Positions 55,308-64,000 of a DNA stretch of 64,000 nucleotides are shown here, piece after piece. The stretch's first letter is position 1; every line of letters starts with the position of its first letter. The position numbers were made by a program, and so were the translations under genes. The notes below the pieces were generated by a model. That model did no database searches and was not told the origin of the DNA. It saw nothing but the letters and a program-made list of their open reading frames with translations. The stretch comes from Pseudanabaena cinerea FACHB-1277. GTDB lineage: Bacteria > Cyanobacteriota > Cyanobacteriia > Pseudanabaenales > Pseudanabaenaceae. The DNA lies in contig NZ_JACJPY010000004.1 of the NCBI RefSeq assembly GCF_014696345.1, forward strand, positions 23,517 through 87,516. Reading direction: 5' to 3'.

Positions 55308-57719
55308 TTATCGAGCCTTTTTGAGATTTAGGAGAAATTTTGCTTCGGCAGCCCGATCGCTCTTTGGATAGCTGGCTAATAGTCGCTCTAGATAGGTGCG
55401 GCGATCGCTGAGAAAGAAACTGGAAAACAGCAGGTCATCGGTATAAATACTTTGGGGAAACTTGAGTTGCAGTTCGGTGATGATGCTGTCAATGCGTCTT
55501 TGATAGTCTTGAGCAATGTTGGTTTCTAGATTTTGATAATCGAGGTAAGAAAAAATCGGCTTCAAGGTTTGACGAAAGCTTGAACTAGATTGCACGCCTG
55601 CGGGGGGATGGATACTAGTAGTTTCTGAGAAGGTGTGACTTTCCCACTGCTCTAGGAGGATCATCGCTACCATATAAAGGGATTTTTCGCGCAGATCGGG
55701 AGGGAATTGGTTGCTGTCTAGCAAATTTTGATAGAGGGAAAGGGCGATCGCATTTTGGCTGCCCCCCTGATAGGCGGCTAGGATGTCGCTATTACGGCGA
55801 AGGTTGCGATCGCAAACCCACCATCGTTGACAATTCCAGTCTGTGGGTAACAGATAGGCACGGATACCACCCCAGATTGGCAGATAACCATTTTTCCAGC
55901 CACCAATGCCAGCCCAACTGGCGGCAATTTGATATTGGGCAGTTGGTGTGTTTTCTAATTGCCATTGCCTTAGTTGTTGCCACCGTCCTTTCTGCTCTTG
56001 CAGGAGAGCTTGAGATTCTCGTTTAAACTCCGCCACCCGATTATCCTCTGCCCAAGATTTGCCCTGTGGGTGGTAATAGTCTTCAAGGATGCGATCGGGA
56101 ATTGCCTCTATTTGGACTTGGTTAGCAAATATGAGCGCCTGTTCATAGTTGTGTTTACGGGCATAGTTCACGGCGATCGCGTAGTTAAAAAATGGAGCCA
56201 GCACTTTGGCATTAGATGGAGATGCAGGATTTTGATTGATTGTTGTTTGATTGATTTCTGTCAAGAGTAATTGCATCTGCTCAATGGACAATCCCACATC
56301 TAACAAAGTTCGCACATGGGGGAAGGCGAGATAAATGGCATCGCGATCGCCCATTGGTGAAGTCATCATCTTGATCCAAACTCGCATTGCCGCCATAGGG
56401 TCATTATTTTGCTGCAAGCTAATCCCTAAGAAGTAATGGGCATCATCGGCTCCTGAGTGACTGTCATAGCGCTCTAGCCATTCTTGCCAAGCCTTCAGCT
56501 TGTCTTGTGGCGATCGCCTAGCATTGCGGGTGAGAATCTCTGGGCTGCGCTCTTGAGCATCAAAGTAAGAACGTCCTGTGAGGTCGCCATATTCCCGACA
56601 AGCTCGCGCAAATTTGGATTGGGGATACTTTTCCACCATGCCCAATAGCAGGTAATAGGCATGGCTGCCTGTCTCATCGTAATTTTCGTAACTAACGATT
56701 TTGGCGAGGGGATGTAGTTGCGAAAGATCATCATTGAGGATATCTGTGAGTAAATTTGTGCCGATCGCATCGCCATGACGTTCTAATTCGGCGATCGCCC
56801 AAATTTTTTCAAAAGGATCAGCACTATTAGTGATTGTCGCTTCTTGGGCAAGCGCTCGGAAAAAGGCTAGCCCAAAGGGATGGATTTGACCAGCCTTGAT
56901 TGCGCCCAAACGCTGCACCAAAATATGCGATCGCGCCTCCTTGGACAGTTGGCGATAGAAGGCGATCGCTGCTTTTACCTGTGGGGCTGTCGGTTGATTC
57001 AACTTTTCCAACTCTACCCATTTAGGCAACCCCGCAAGGGATAGATCAGGTTGAGATGTAGATTTACCATAGACCGCCTCATAGCCTAGCAACTGAGACA
57101 GAAATCCTAAATTGAACTGCTCATAATATTGCGGATCGCTCTTGGGCTTGAGGTTCGCCTTTGCTAGGGCGATAATTTCCCTACGGACTTTAGGATCATC
57201 CAGTCCAAACTCTTTTTCCCAACTTTTGTCGCTAGAGGATGTGTAAGGAATAATGTCATAGATTTGGGGATAGTTCAGCCCTTTGGTAATATGCCCCCGC
57301 AGCCAGAGGGTTGTGTAGGGTTTACCAAGACTGCGGATACCTTCAATCCCATATTCTTGACGCACCCGATCGCGGGAGCGAGCATAATAACTCAAGAGGG
57401 GATAAGCCTTTGCGCCATAGCGCTGCCACACTGGATTGGCTGGCGCAGAATCTCCCCATTTTTTGATAATTATTTCCTGTCGCACTGCATCCGCAATCTC
57501 TCGCCATTGCGGATCGGCACGAAGGCGATCGCGCAGCACATCATCAATTTCTAATTGGGAAATTTCTTCGGGACTTAAGAACTCAGCACGTTTTGCCAGT
57601 TCCGCAGGACTAGGTATTTTGACTGTGCGGGATTGAATTACTTCTGTCGCTCTCAGGGCGATCGCTGAGGTAAAGAGAGTGAGGGACAGTGACAATATAT
57701 ATAGATAGTGTTTTGACAT
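55308..57719 (-). CDS. large exported protein, TPR/helical-repeat-like
   Basis: 803 aa with signal peptide and repeated helical, tetratricopeptide-like segments. Confidence 0.75.
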   Translation of the reverse strand: MSKHYLYILSLSLTLFTSAIALRATEVIQSRTVKIPSPAELAKRAEFLSPEEISQLEIDDVLRDRLRADPQWREIADAVRQEIIIKKWGDSAPANPVWQRYGAKAYPLLSYYARSRDRVRQEYGIEGIRSLGKPYTTLWLRGHITKGLNYPQIYDIIPYTSSSDKSWEKEFGLDDPKVRREIIALAKANLKPKSDPQYYEQFNLGFLSQLLGYEAVYGKSTSQPDLSLAGLPKWVELEKLNQPTAPQVKAAIAFYRQLSKEARSHILVQRLGAIKAGQIHPFGLAFFRALAQEATITNSADPFEKIWAIAELERHGDAIGTNLLTDILNDDLSQLHPLAKIVSYENYDETGSHAYYLLLGMVEKYPQSKFARACREYGDLTGRSYFDAQERSPEILTRNARRSPQDKLKAWQEWLERYDSHSGADDAHYFLGISLQQNNDPMAAMRVWIKMMTSPMGDRDAIYLAFPHVRTLLDVGLSIEQMQLLLTEINQTTINQNPASPSNAKVLAPFFNYAIAVNYARKHNYEQALIFANQVQIEAIPDRILEDYYHPQGKSWAEDNRVAEFKRESQALLQEQKGRWQQLRQWQLENTPTAQYQIAASWAGIGGWKNGYLPIWGGIRAYLLPTDWNCQRWWVCDRNLRRNSDILAAYQGGSQNAIALSLYQNLLDSNQFPPDLREKSLYMVAMILLEQWESHTFSETTSIHPPAGVQSSSSFRQTLKPIFSYLDYQNLETNIAQDYQRRIDSIITELQLKFPQSIYTDDLLFSSFFLSDRRTYLERLLASYPKSDRAAEAKFLLNLKKAR

Positions 57720-57752
57720 TTTTTTCCCCTAAGTAGGTTGTTGGAATTAAAC

Positions 57753-57837
57753 GTAGGATGTGTTAGCGATAGCGTAACGCATCTCCTTTAAGCGATTGAT
57801 GCGTTACGTTGCACTAACGCATCCTACAAATAATTAA
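57753..57837. repeat. palindromic intergenic repeat
   Basis: GTAGGATGTGTTAGCG...GCGTAACGCATC...GATGCGTTACG...CTAACGCATCCTAC. Confidence 0.7.
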
Positions 57838-58092
57838 GCCTTCCTGCTTAGTATTGGCGATGTTCTACAGGAAACGATGGTGAAACTGCAAACCAAACCA
57901 CAAATTCCAATACTTTACAGAGTATGCCTTTTAGCAATATCTTCTATAAAGTACTTGGGTATCTTAGTTGATGAAAGTGCTTTAATAATTTAATAATTAA
58001 ACTTGATTTTGGGCTATCTAAATCAATTCTCAGTAATTCGCAACAAAATATGAAATGCTTGGCGCTGACTTAAAACTCTGCTGCTAACGTAG

Positions 58093-58112
58093 GGGCAGTT
58101 CATGAACTGCCC
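58093..58112. repeat. perfect 20-bp palindrome GGGCAGTTCATGAACTGCCC
   Basis: Self-complementary on direct reading. Confidence 0.8.
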
Positions 58113-58185
58113 TTAAGCTTATTTGTTTTATGGCTCTTATTTTGCAGGATGGAAAAATGGTTAACTCAGTGCTTTGCGCTGAATA

Positions 58186-58902
58186 TTAAATGAACAGATG
58201 GCTCTCAGGTTGAATATTGATTTCCATCGGTACTGCCTGCGGATCGGCGGTGAGAGCAAACATAATTGCATTGGCGGCAGATGCAGTGGTTAACATCTTG
58301 CTGCGATCGACCTTGAGACTGACCTGATCCCAAAATGGTGAATCAATGCCACCAAAATAAAAGAGCGTTACCTTAATGCCAAAGCGCCGCACTTCATCCG
58401 CCATACATTTACTAAAACCTACCGCCCCAAATTTAGAAGCACAATAGGCAGATGCCATCGCCATCGGATGCTGACCCAAAATGCCAATCACATTACAAAT
58501 ATGTCCAACCTTACGATCCTTCATCGCATTGGCTACCAATTGACTGGTATAAAAGTTACCCTTGAGATTGAGATCCAGCATTCGCTCTAGATCCTCTGGC
58601 TCAATGCGATTGAACTGCTTCATCACGCCCGCCCCTGCGGTATTGACCAAAATATCTATCTGCCCAAATTTGCCGATCGCCTCTTTCACCATCGCTTCCA
58701 CCTGAGCATATTGGGTAATGTCTGTGGGAACAGCGATCGCCTCAATATCATAATCATCTTCAAGGCTATGGGCTAGTTCCGTCAATTTATCGCGATCCCT
58801 TGCCACAAGTACCAGCCTTGCGCCAGATTCTGCCAACTTCGGAACCAATGCCGAGCCAATGCCACCTGTTGCACCGACAACGACAACAACTTTATTTTGC
58901 AT
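58186..58902 (-). CDS. SDR family oxidoreductase
   Basis: VVVVGATGGIGSALVPKLAESGARL, NTAGAG, YCASKFGAVGFSK. Confidence 0.94.
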   Translation of the reverse strand: MQNKVVVVVGATGGIGSALVPKLAESGARLVLVARDRDKLTELAHSLEDDYDIEAIAVPTDITQYAQVEAMVKEAIGKFGQIDILVNTAGAGVMKQFNRIEPEDLERMLDLNLKGNFYTSQLVANAMKDRKVGHICNVIGILGQHPMAMASAYCASKFGAVGFSKCMADEVRRFGIKVTLFYFGGIDSPFWDQVSLKVDRSKMLTTASAANAIMFALTADPQAVPMEINIQPESHLFI

Positions 58903-59372
58903 CTTATTAAGTAGGGTATTTATATTTGACTTTCTTTACAATACTTTACTTTACAATACTTTACTTAACTTTTGTTTGTATGAATATTTCCTTCCCAGTG
59001 AAAAACTAGATGTTGCGGCGCTTCGCGCCACAACGCTAATTCTTGGTTTTATTGTAGTTTGCAAGTTATCAAGGACTGCTTGCAAACCATCAAATCCATA
59101 TTTCTTATTTTCGGTTTTCACCCTGTCCGTACCAAGGTAAAAACCGCGATATATGTCTATTTCTTGGGTGGGAAGGGAGTAGGCGAAGTCACAGTAATTA
59201 CCGATGAAACGAGCCACAAGAAATTTTTTGGAAGCGTTTTGTTTTTGCTTCGTTGACTAGAATAGTGCGGTTTCGTTTAGCAGTGGTTTGCCTATATTCA
59301 CTGGTTTGGGTGTTAGTAATTGTGTGTCTTGAATATCTCTAAGCTTACATCCCAGCCTTTACAAGGTTTACT

Positions 59373-60887
59373 TTACACTCTCAAATTCTTGCGCTTACCC
59401 AGCCAATAGCCCCCATAAACCGCAATACCGACTATACCTGTGGCAATCAGGAAACTCCACCAAGGCAGAGATAGCAATCTGGTACTATCTGCTTTAGTCT
59501 CTGCAACCGTAGCCTTATTAGGATTACCGCGCAGAGATTGAGCATAAAGCAAAGGCGCTCCCTCAGTCACGATGCGATCGCCCTCAAATAAACCACTTTT
59601 TACTTCCACAAAGCCATCGGATGCTTGACCCAAAGTAACTTCTGTTGGTTCAAAGGATTTACCATTCTGGACATAGACTAATTTTTTACCCTGCATATCT
59701 ACTACTGCGATCGCAGGAATAGCGATGACAGGATTTAAGGCTTGACTGGTGAGAAGTTCTAATTCTGCAAACATCCCCGCCTTTAGCTGTCCATTAGCAT
59801 TGTTGATTTCTGCCTTGACAGGAATCACGCGCTGTTCCCCTGCAATTACCGAGCCAATGGTGGTAATTGTGCCTTGAAGCTTTGGATTAGTTGGGGAATT
59901 GGTTGATATTCCTGCGACAGTGACATTGATCTTTTGTCCAATCTTGATGCGATTGATATCCTTTTCAAAAATATTTGCGGTGGCAAAAACGCGGCGATCG
60001 TTCACAATCGACATAATCGGTTTACCTGCCTCTTCAAAACCTTCGCCAATGGTAGCTTCGCGATCGCTAACCACACCTGAAATCGGCGCAACAATTGTTA
60101 CCGTACCGTCAGCATCAGCCTTAGAATCTAACTGTCGTAAACGGGCGGCATATGCCGAACCACTTAACTCAACCTTCGATTGGGCTGCTTCTAGCATTGC
60201 TTCGGCTTTGGTGACTTGAGCCGCCGCTTCTAGCAATGGCAAACGACCTGATGCTTTAGACAAACTAGACTTAGCAGCGAGAAATCGGCTTTCCGATTCT
60301 TGGAATTGTCGCCGCGAAATCGCCCCACTTGCCAATAATTCGCGATCGCGATCATAGCGTTCCTGATCAATCTTCAGCTCAGTTTCCGCTTGACGCAGTT
60401 CCGCTTCCACAATCTGCTGTTGATTGCCATAGTTCTGTTTCGCAAATTGTAAATTCGCGATCGCCTCCTGCACACTTGCCACAGCATCAGTTTGTTTCTC
60501 TAGGGCATTCACCCGCAAATCCGTCAGTTCAGGGCTAGATAGCACAGCGACCACTTGCCCCGCTTCCACCTTATCTCCAGGTTGCACTAGCAAAGAAATC
60601 AAAGTTCCCTTAATCGGTGAGGTTACTTTCACCTTGCCATCGGGTAAAGGTTCAATCTGCCCCGTCGCTTTGATAGCGATCGCCATAGCTTTCTTGCTGA
60701 CAGGTTCAACTTTGATGCCCACTTTTTGAGCTGTACTCTGATCAATTTCAATCGCCGATGGATTAGCGATCGCATCACCATGTCCAAACTCATCGCCATG
60801 TCCTGCATGGGCAAGGATTGCCACAGGATTAAGCAAGGGATTGACAAACAAAACTAAGCTCAGGCAAGTGCCATAAATTCTTTTCAT
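59373..60887 (-). CDS. RND efflux periplasmic adaptor (CzcB-like)
   Basis: His-rich N-terminus HAGHGDEFGHGD; barrel-sandwich hybrid; EGFEEAGKPIMSIVNDRRVFATANIFEKDINRIKIGQ; C-terminal TM. Confidence 0.9.
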   Translation of the reverse strand: MKRIYGTCLSLVLFVNPLLNPVAILAHAGHGDEFGHGDAIANPSAIEIDQSTAQKVGIKVEPVSKKAMAIAIKATGQIEPLPDGKVKVTSPIKGTLISLLVQPGDKVEAGQVVAVLSSPELTDLRVNALEKQTDAVASVQEAIANLQFAKQNYGNQQQIVEAELRQAETELKIDQERYDRDRELLASGAISRRQFQESESRFLAAKSSLSKASGRLPLLEAAAQVTKAEAMLEAAQSKVELSGSAYAARLRQLDSKADADGTVTIVAPISGVVSDREATIGEGFEEAGKPIMSIVNDRRVFATANIFEKDINRIKIGQKINVTVAGISTNSPTNPKLQGTITTIGSVIAGEQRVIPVKAEINNANGQLKAGMFAELELLTSQALNPVIAIPAIAVVDMQGKKLVYVQNGKSFEPTEVTLGQASDGFVEVKSGLFEGDRIVTEGAPLLYAQSLRGNPNKATVAETKADSTRLLSLPWWSFLIATGIVGIAVYGGYWLGKRKNLRV

Positions 60888-60907
60888 AAATTGCCTTTAA
60901 TACATTT

Positions 60908-61669
60908 TTACTTGCCATACCAAGCTTTGCGCCATGCTTGCATCTGTTCAATTTCAGCCTTTTGAGAGTCGAGAATCTCTTGAGCGAGTTTCTGAATTTC
61001 AGGACGTTTTGACTTGGCGATCGCATCCTTTGCCATTACTAAAGCCCCTTCGTGGTGAGGAATCATCGCTTCGATAAATCGCAAATCAAATTGAGCATCG
61101 GCACTTCCCAAATCCATAGTCATCATCATGTTCTTCCGAAATTCGGGAGACATTTCCATGGAGTGCTTCATGTCTTCATGCCACATTACTAACTTATCTC
61201 CAGCCTTGGGATACCATGCTTTGCGCCATTCCCCCATCTGGGCAATCTCTTTTTCCTGCGCGGCAATAATCTCGTTAGCTAACTTCCGTAATTCGGGACG
61301 TTGAGAATTTTTTAAGACATCCTGTGCCATGGCGATCGCGCCTTGATGATGGGGTGTCATGCCATCAATAAATCGTAAATCATATTCGGCATCAGCCACT
61401 CCCAAATCCATCGAATCATGGGACATCATGCCACCTGAATGGTTTATGGGTGTTGATTTGCCTGCTTGGTTTTCGATCTTTATTGCCACAGGATTAGGGG
61501 TTTCTGCTGATATTTGAGTATTGCTGGCTGTGCAAGCCGCCAAGTTAGCACTGGTCGCCGCTAAAATCAGTAAAGCCGAGACAAATCGCCCCCGTGCAGT
61601 GAATAATAGAGTAGATAACATAGTCATATCTTGAGCAGTACATAGAATTGTTAAGGTGTAGTATTTCAT
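60908..61669 (-). CDS. protein with two DUF305 domains
   Basis: Two copies: DLRFIDGMTPHHQGAIAMAQDVL and DLRFIEAMIPHHEGALVMAKDAI; lipobox-like N-terminus. Confidence 0.92.
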   Translation of the reverse strand: MKYYTLTILCTAQDMTMLSTLLFTARGRFVSALLILAATSANLAACTASNTQISAETPNPVAIKIENQAGKSTPINHSGGMMSHDSMDLGVADAEYDLRFIDGMTPHHQGAIAMAQDVLKNSQRPELRKLANEIIAAQEKEIAQMGEWRKAWYPKAGDKLVMWHEDMKHSMEMSPEFRKNMMMTMDLGSADAQFDLRFIEAMIPHHEGALVMAKDAIAKSKRPEIQKLAQEILDSQKAEIEQMQAWRKAWYGK

Positions 61670-61762
61670 AAGAAAATGAAATGAGCATGAAAAACTAAGT
61701 CCTACTGTCTTCCCCGTGAAGAATTGAAGAATTAACGTTGCATCACTTTGTACCCCCTAATT

Positions 61763-63097
61763 TTATGGATTATGAGCTAATTGAATTGTGAAAATACTAC
61801 CTTTACCGAGTTCGCTTTTGACTTGAATATTACCATTGTGAACTTTAGCGATCGCCTGTGCGATCGCCAACCCTAATCCCGATCCCCCTTTTTTGCGAGA
61901 GCGATCGCTACTTACTCGATAGAAGCGATCGAAGATATTTGGTAAATCAACGGCACTTATGCCAATGCCATTATCCTGAATTTGGATCATGGCATGATGA
62001 TCCATGTGATCAAGGAGCAATTCAACCGTGCCATATTCAGGGGTGTAATCGATCGCATTGATTAAAACGTTGAGAATCAGACGATAGAGTTGATCTTCGT
62101 TGCCATTGATATAGATTGGAGAATGATGGAGAATTTTTAGCTTGAGATCGATATTTGACTGGATAGCCAGTGATGATACTTCTTCCACTAAATCGCCCAC
62201 AATTTCATTGAGGCAACAGGTCTGCTTTTGGAGGGTAATTAGTTGGAGATCCATCCGTGAGAGTAGAAGTAAGTCCTGCACCAGTTCTGAAAGACGTACC
62301 GTTTGCCGATTGATTGTTTGGAGAATATCCCTTGATTCTGCTTCGGAAATAGCATCACTATTGAGCGTAGATTCAACAGTGGCACGGATAGCAGCCAAGG
62401 GAGTTCGCAACTCATGGGCAGCATCAGCAGTGAATTGCTGAATTTGTCGATAGGAAGAATAAACTGGTTTAATCGCAATACCTGCCAAATACCAGCTTGC
62501 GACGCTCACCATCAAAAAAGCGATCGGTAAACTGATAATCAAGGTTAGTTTTGATTGTTGCAGATGCTGTTCATAGTCCGCTAGCGATCGCCCTACTTGC
62601 AAATATCCCCATGACTCTCCACGATTATTTTTAAGTAAAAGAGAGATTTGATGATAGCGGTTGCCTTTTCGATCTTCAATTGTTTGCCAAGGATCTTGTC
62701 CAATTTTAGGAATCATCCCTATTGGTGGTTTGCCGACTGTGGCAATCAATCTACCTGAACGAGTTAAAAATAATGCGTAAAAACTATCCTGTTGAATCGC
62801 TCCCAGAATATGCCTTGCGGGAGATTCTGGCTGACATTCTTCACCAATAATACAAAGATTCGGCAGGATTTGTTGGACATTGATAGCAATGCGATCGCTT
62901 TCTGTCAGTAGAGGTTCTAAGCTATCATGCAATGTGCCAGCGACCGACTCTAATTCGCGATCAACTGCTTGCCAGTGAGCATGAGCCATCACCTGATAGA
63001 TACTGACCCCTGACACAGTTAAAATGATACTCATCACTCCTGCATACCAACCCGCAAGTTGTAAACGCGCTCCCCAAAAGATTTTGTTGCTATTCAT
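61763..63097 (-). CDS. two-component sensor histidine kinase
   Basis: AAHELRTPLAAIRATVEST; NVLINAIDYTPEYG; GGSGLGLAIAQ. Confidence 0.94.
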   Translation of the reverse strand: MNSNKIFWGARLQLAGWYAGVMSIILTVSGVSIYQVMAHAHWQAVDRELESVAGTLHDSLEPLLTESDRIAINVQQILPNLCIIGEECQPESPARHILGAIQQDSFYALFLTRSGRLIATVGKPPIGMIPKIGQDPWQTIEDRKGNRYHQISLLLKNNRGESWGYLQVGRSLADYEQHLQQSKLTLIISLPIAFLMVSVASWYLAGIAIKPVYSSYRQIQQFTADAAHELRTPLAAIRATVESTLNSDAISEAESRDILQTINRQTVRLSELVQDLLLLSRMDLQLITLQKQTCCLNEIVGDLVEEVSSLAIQSNIDLKLKILHHSPIYINGNEDQLYRLILNVLINAIDYTPEYGTVELLLDHMDHHAMIQIQDNGIGISAVDLPNIFDRFYRVSSDRSRKKGGSGLGLAIAQAIAKVHNGNIQVKSELGKGSIFTIQLAHNP

Positions 63098-63795
63098 GGA
63101 TTTAAGCGATATCCTAAACCGTAAATCGTTTCAATTTCGATATCACAATTATGTTCTGCTAATTTCTTTCTCAATAGACGAATTTGTGCTGCTACAACAT
63201 TGCTAATGGGTTCTGATTGAAATTCCCATAGACGATTCATAATCTGATCGCGAGTAAGGATTTGGTTGGGATGTTGCATAAAGTATTCTAGCAGTTGAAA
63301 TTCTTTAGCTGTGAGCGTAAGATCTGCGGCGATCGCTTTTTGATCTTGATTTTGGTTCGCGATCGCCGCAGTTGAGTTGCCATAATCAAGGATCAAATTC
63401 CCTACCCGTAAAATTGTTGGCTGCACTTGAGTTGGTCGCCGTAGCAATGCTCTCAGTCGCGCCATTAATTCAACCATGCCAAAGGGTTTAACTAAATAAT
63501 CATCTGCTCCCGAATCTAGTCCCATCACCCGATCTTCAATCTGATCCTTTGCCGTCAGCATTAACACTGGCAGCGAACTAGCCTGCGATCGTAAGCGTTT
63601 ACATATTTCCAGTCCTGACAAACTTGGCAACATCCAATCAACAATCGCTAACACATATTCAACGTCAAGACTCGTAAGATATCTCCAAGCTTCTGCTCCA
63701 TCTTGCACCCAGTCAACAATATATTTTTCTTGTTTCAATCTTTTTTGTAAAGCCTTACCAAGATCTTCTTCATCCTCAACTAGTAAAATTCTCAT
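63094..63795 (-). CDS. OmpR-family response regulator
   Basis: MRILLVEDEEDLGKALQKRL, VDWMLPSLSG, KPFGMVELMARLRALLRR; winged-helix C-terminus; overlaps the kinase by 4 bp. Confidence 0.95.
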   Translation of the reverse strand: MRILLVEDEEDLGKALQKRLKQEKYIVDWVQDGAEAWRYLTSLDVEYVLAIVDWMLPSLSGLEICKRLRSQASSLPVLMLTAKDQIEDRVMGLDSGADDYLVKPFGMVELMARLRALLRRPTQVQPTILRVGNLILDYGNSTAAIANQNQDQKAIAADLTLTAKEFQLLEYFMQHPNQILTRDQIMNRLWEFQSEPISNVVAAQIRLLRKKLAEHNCDIEIETIYGLGYRLNP

Positions 63796-64000
63796 GTGTT
63801 TTCTGATAATTTTCTAGCAATTATAGCCATAGCCAATCTAGTTAGGGCTACGCAAGAAAATAAAGAACCCTTACAGCAATTACCATCGCAGGTAGCAAGC
63901 TATCCTTGACAAATTGCTACCTGCAATATTTTGTTGTAATGATGGGCTGCCTTTATTCCTTAGGACTTATACAAAATGAACTAGCGTAGAGGCAATTCAT

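Noticed and set aside
58951-59217. 88-aa minus ORF as an intact gene
   Set aside because: An in-frame TAG precedes it and no domain could be recognised; kept only as possible debris in the orphan czcB finding.

Overview
This 64 kb window is chromosomal cyanobacterial sequence. It is rich in HIP1-type GCGATCGC sites, and its gene content (SasA, NdhO, SigF-like sigma factor, NIL-ferredoxin) resembles Pseudanabaena-type genomes. Main blocks: (1) a sulfur block, ~1.1-9.0 kb: sbpA-cysT-cysW-NIL protein, Rrf2 regulator, cysK, CysR-like Crp regulator, cysA and a rhodanese, several with a shared TACGGTA upstream motif; (2) an AAA ATPase + TOPRIM-like gene pair, 9.3-11.1 kb, lying between two gene remnants (PAP2 and CadD tails), a candidate anti-phage system; (3) M16 peptidase, UbiD, a STAND/NB-ARC ATPase that seems to lack its sensor repeats, a Ca2+/H+ exchanger, cobO and an MscS-like channel; (4) a type I restriction-modification operon, 22.9-32.0 kb, whose hsdM and hsdS are separated by a ~3 kb island of toxin-antitoxin modules (MntA-HepT, DUF2281/PIN pairs, a small ORF + nucleotidyltransferase pair) with many duplicated junctions, decayed toxins and shared leader repeats; (5) GGDEF protein, a recJ gene lacking its C-terminal half next to a ~139 bp MITE, sasA, ndhO, sigF, and a TonB-ExbB-ExbD-receptor cluster; (6) hrcA behind a heptanucleotide tandem repeat, PBP2, proS, nitroreductase, amidase, DedA, tRNA-Ser(TGA); (7) a duplicated-domain protein, an 803-aa TPR-like protein, an SDR, and a two-component/DUF305/CzcB-like metal-response group with no adjacent CzcA pump. 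No CRISPR array or rRNA was seen. Family names are from motif and sequence recognition only; no database search was run.
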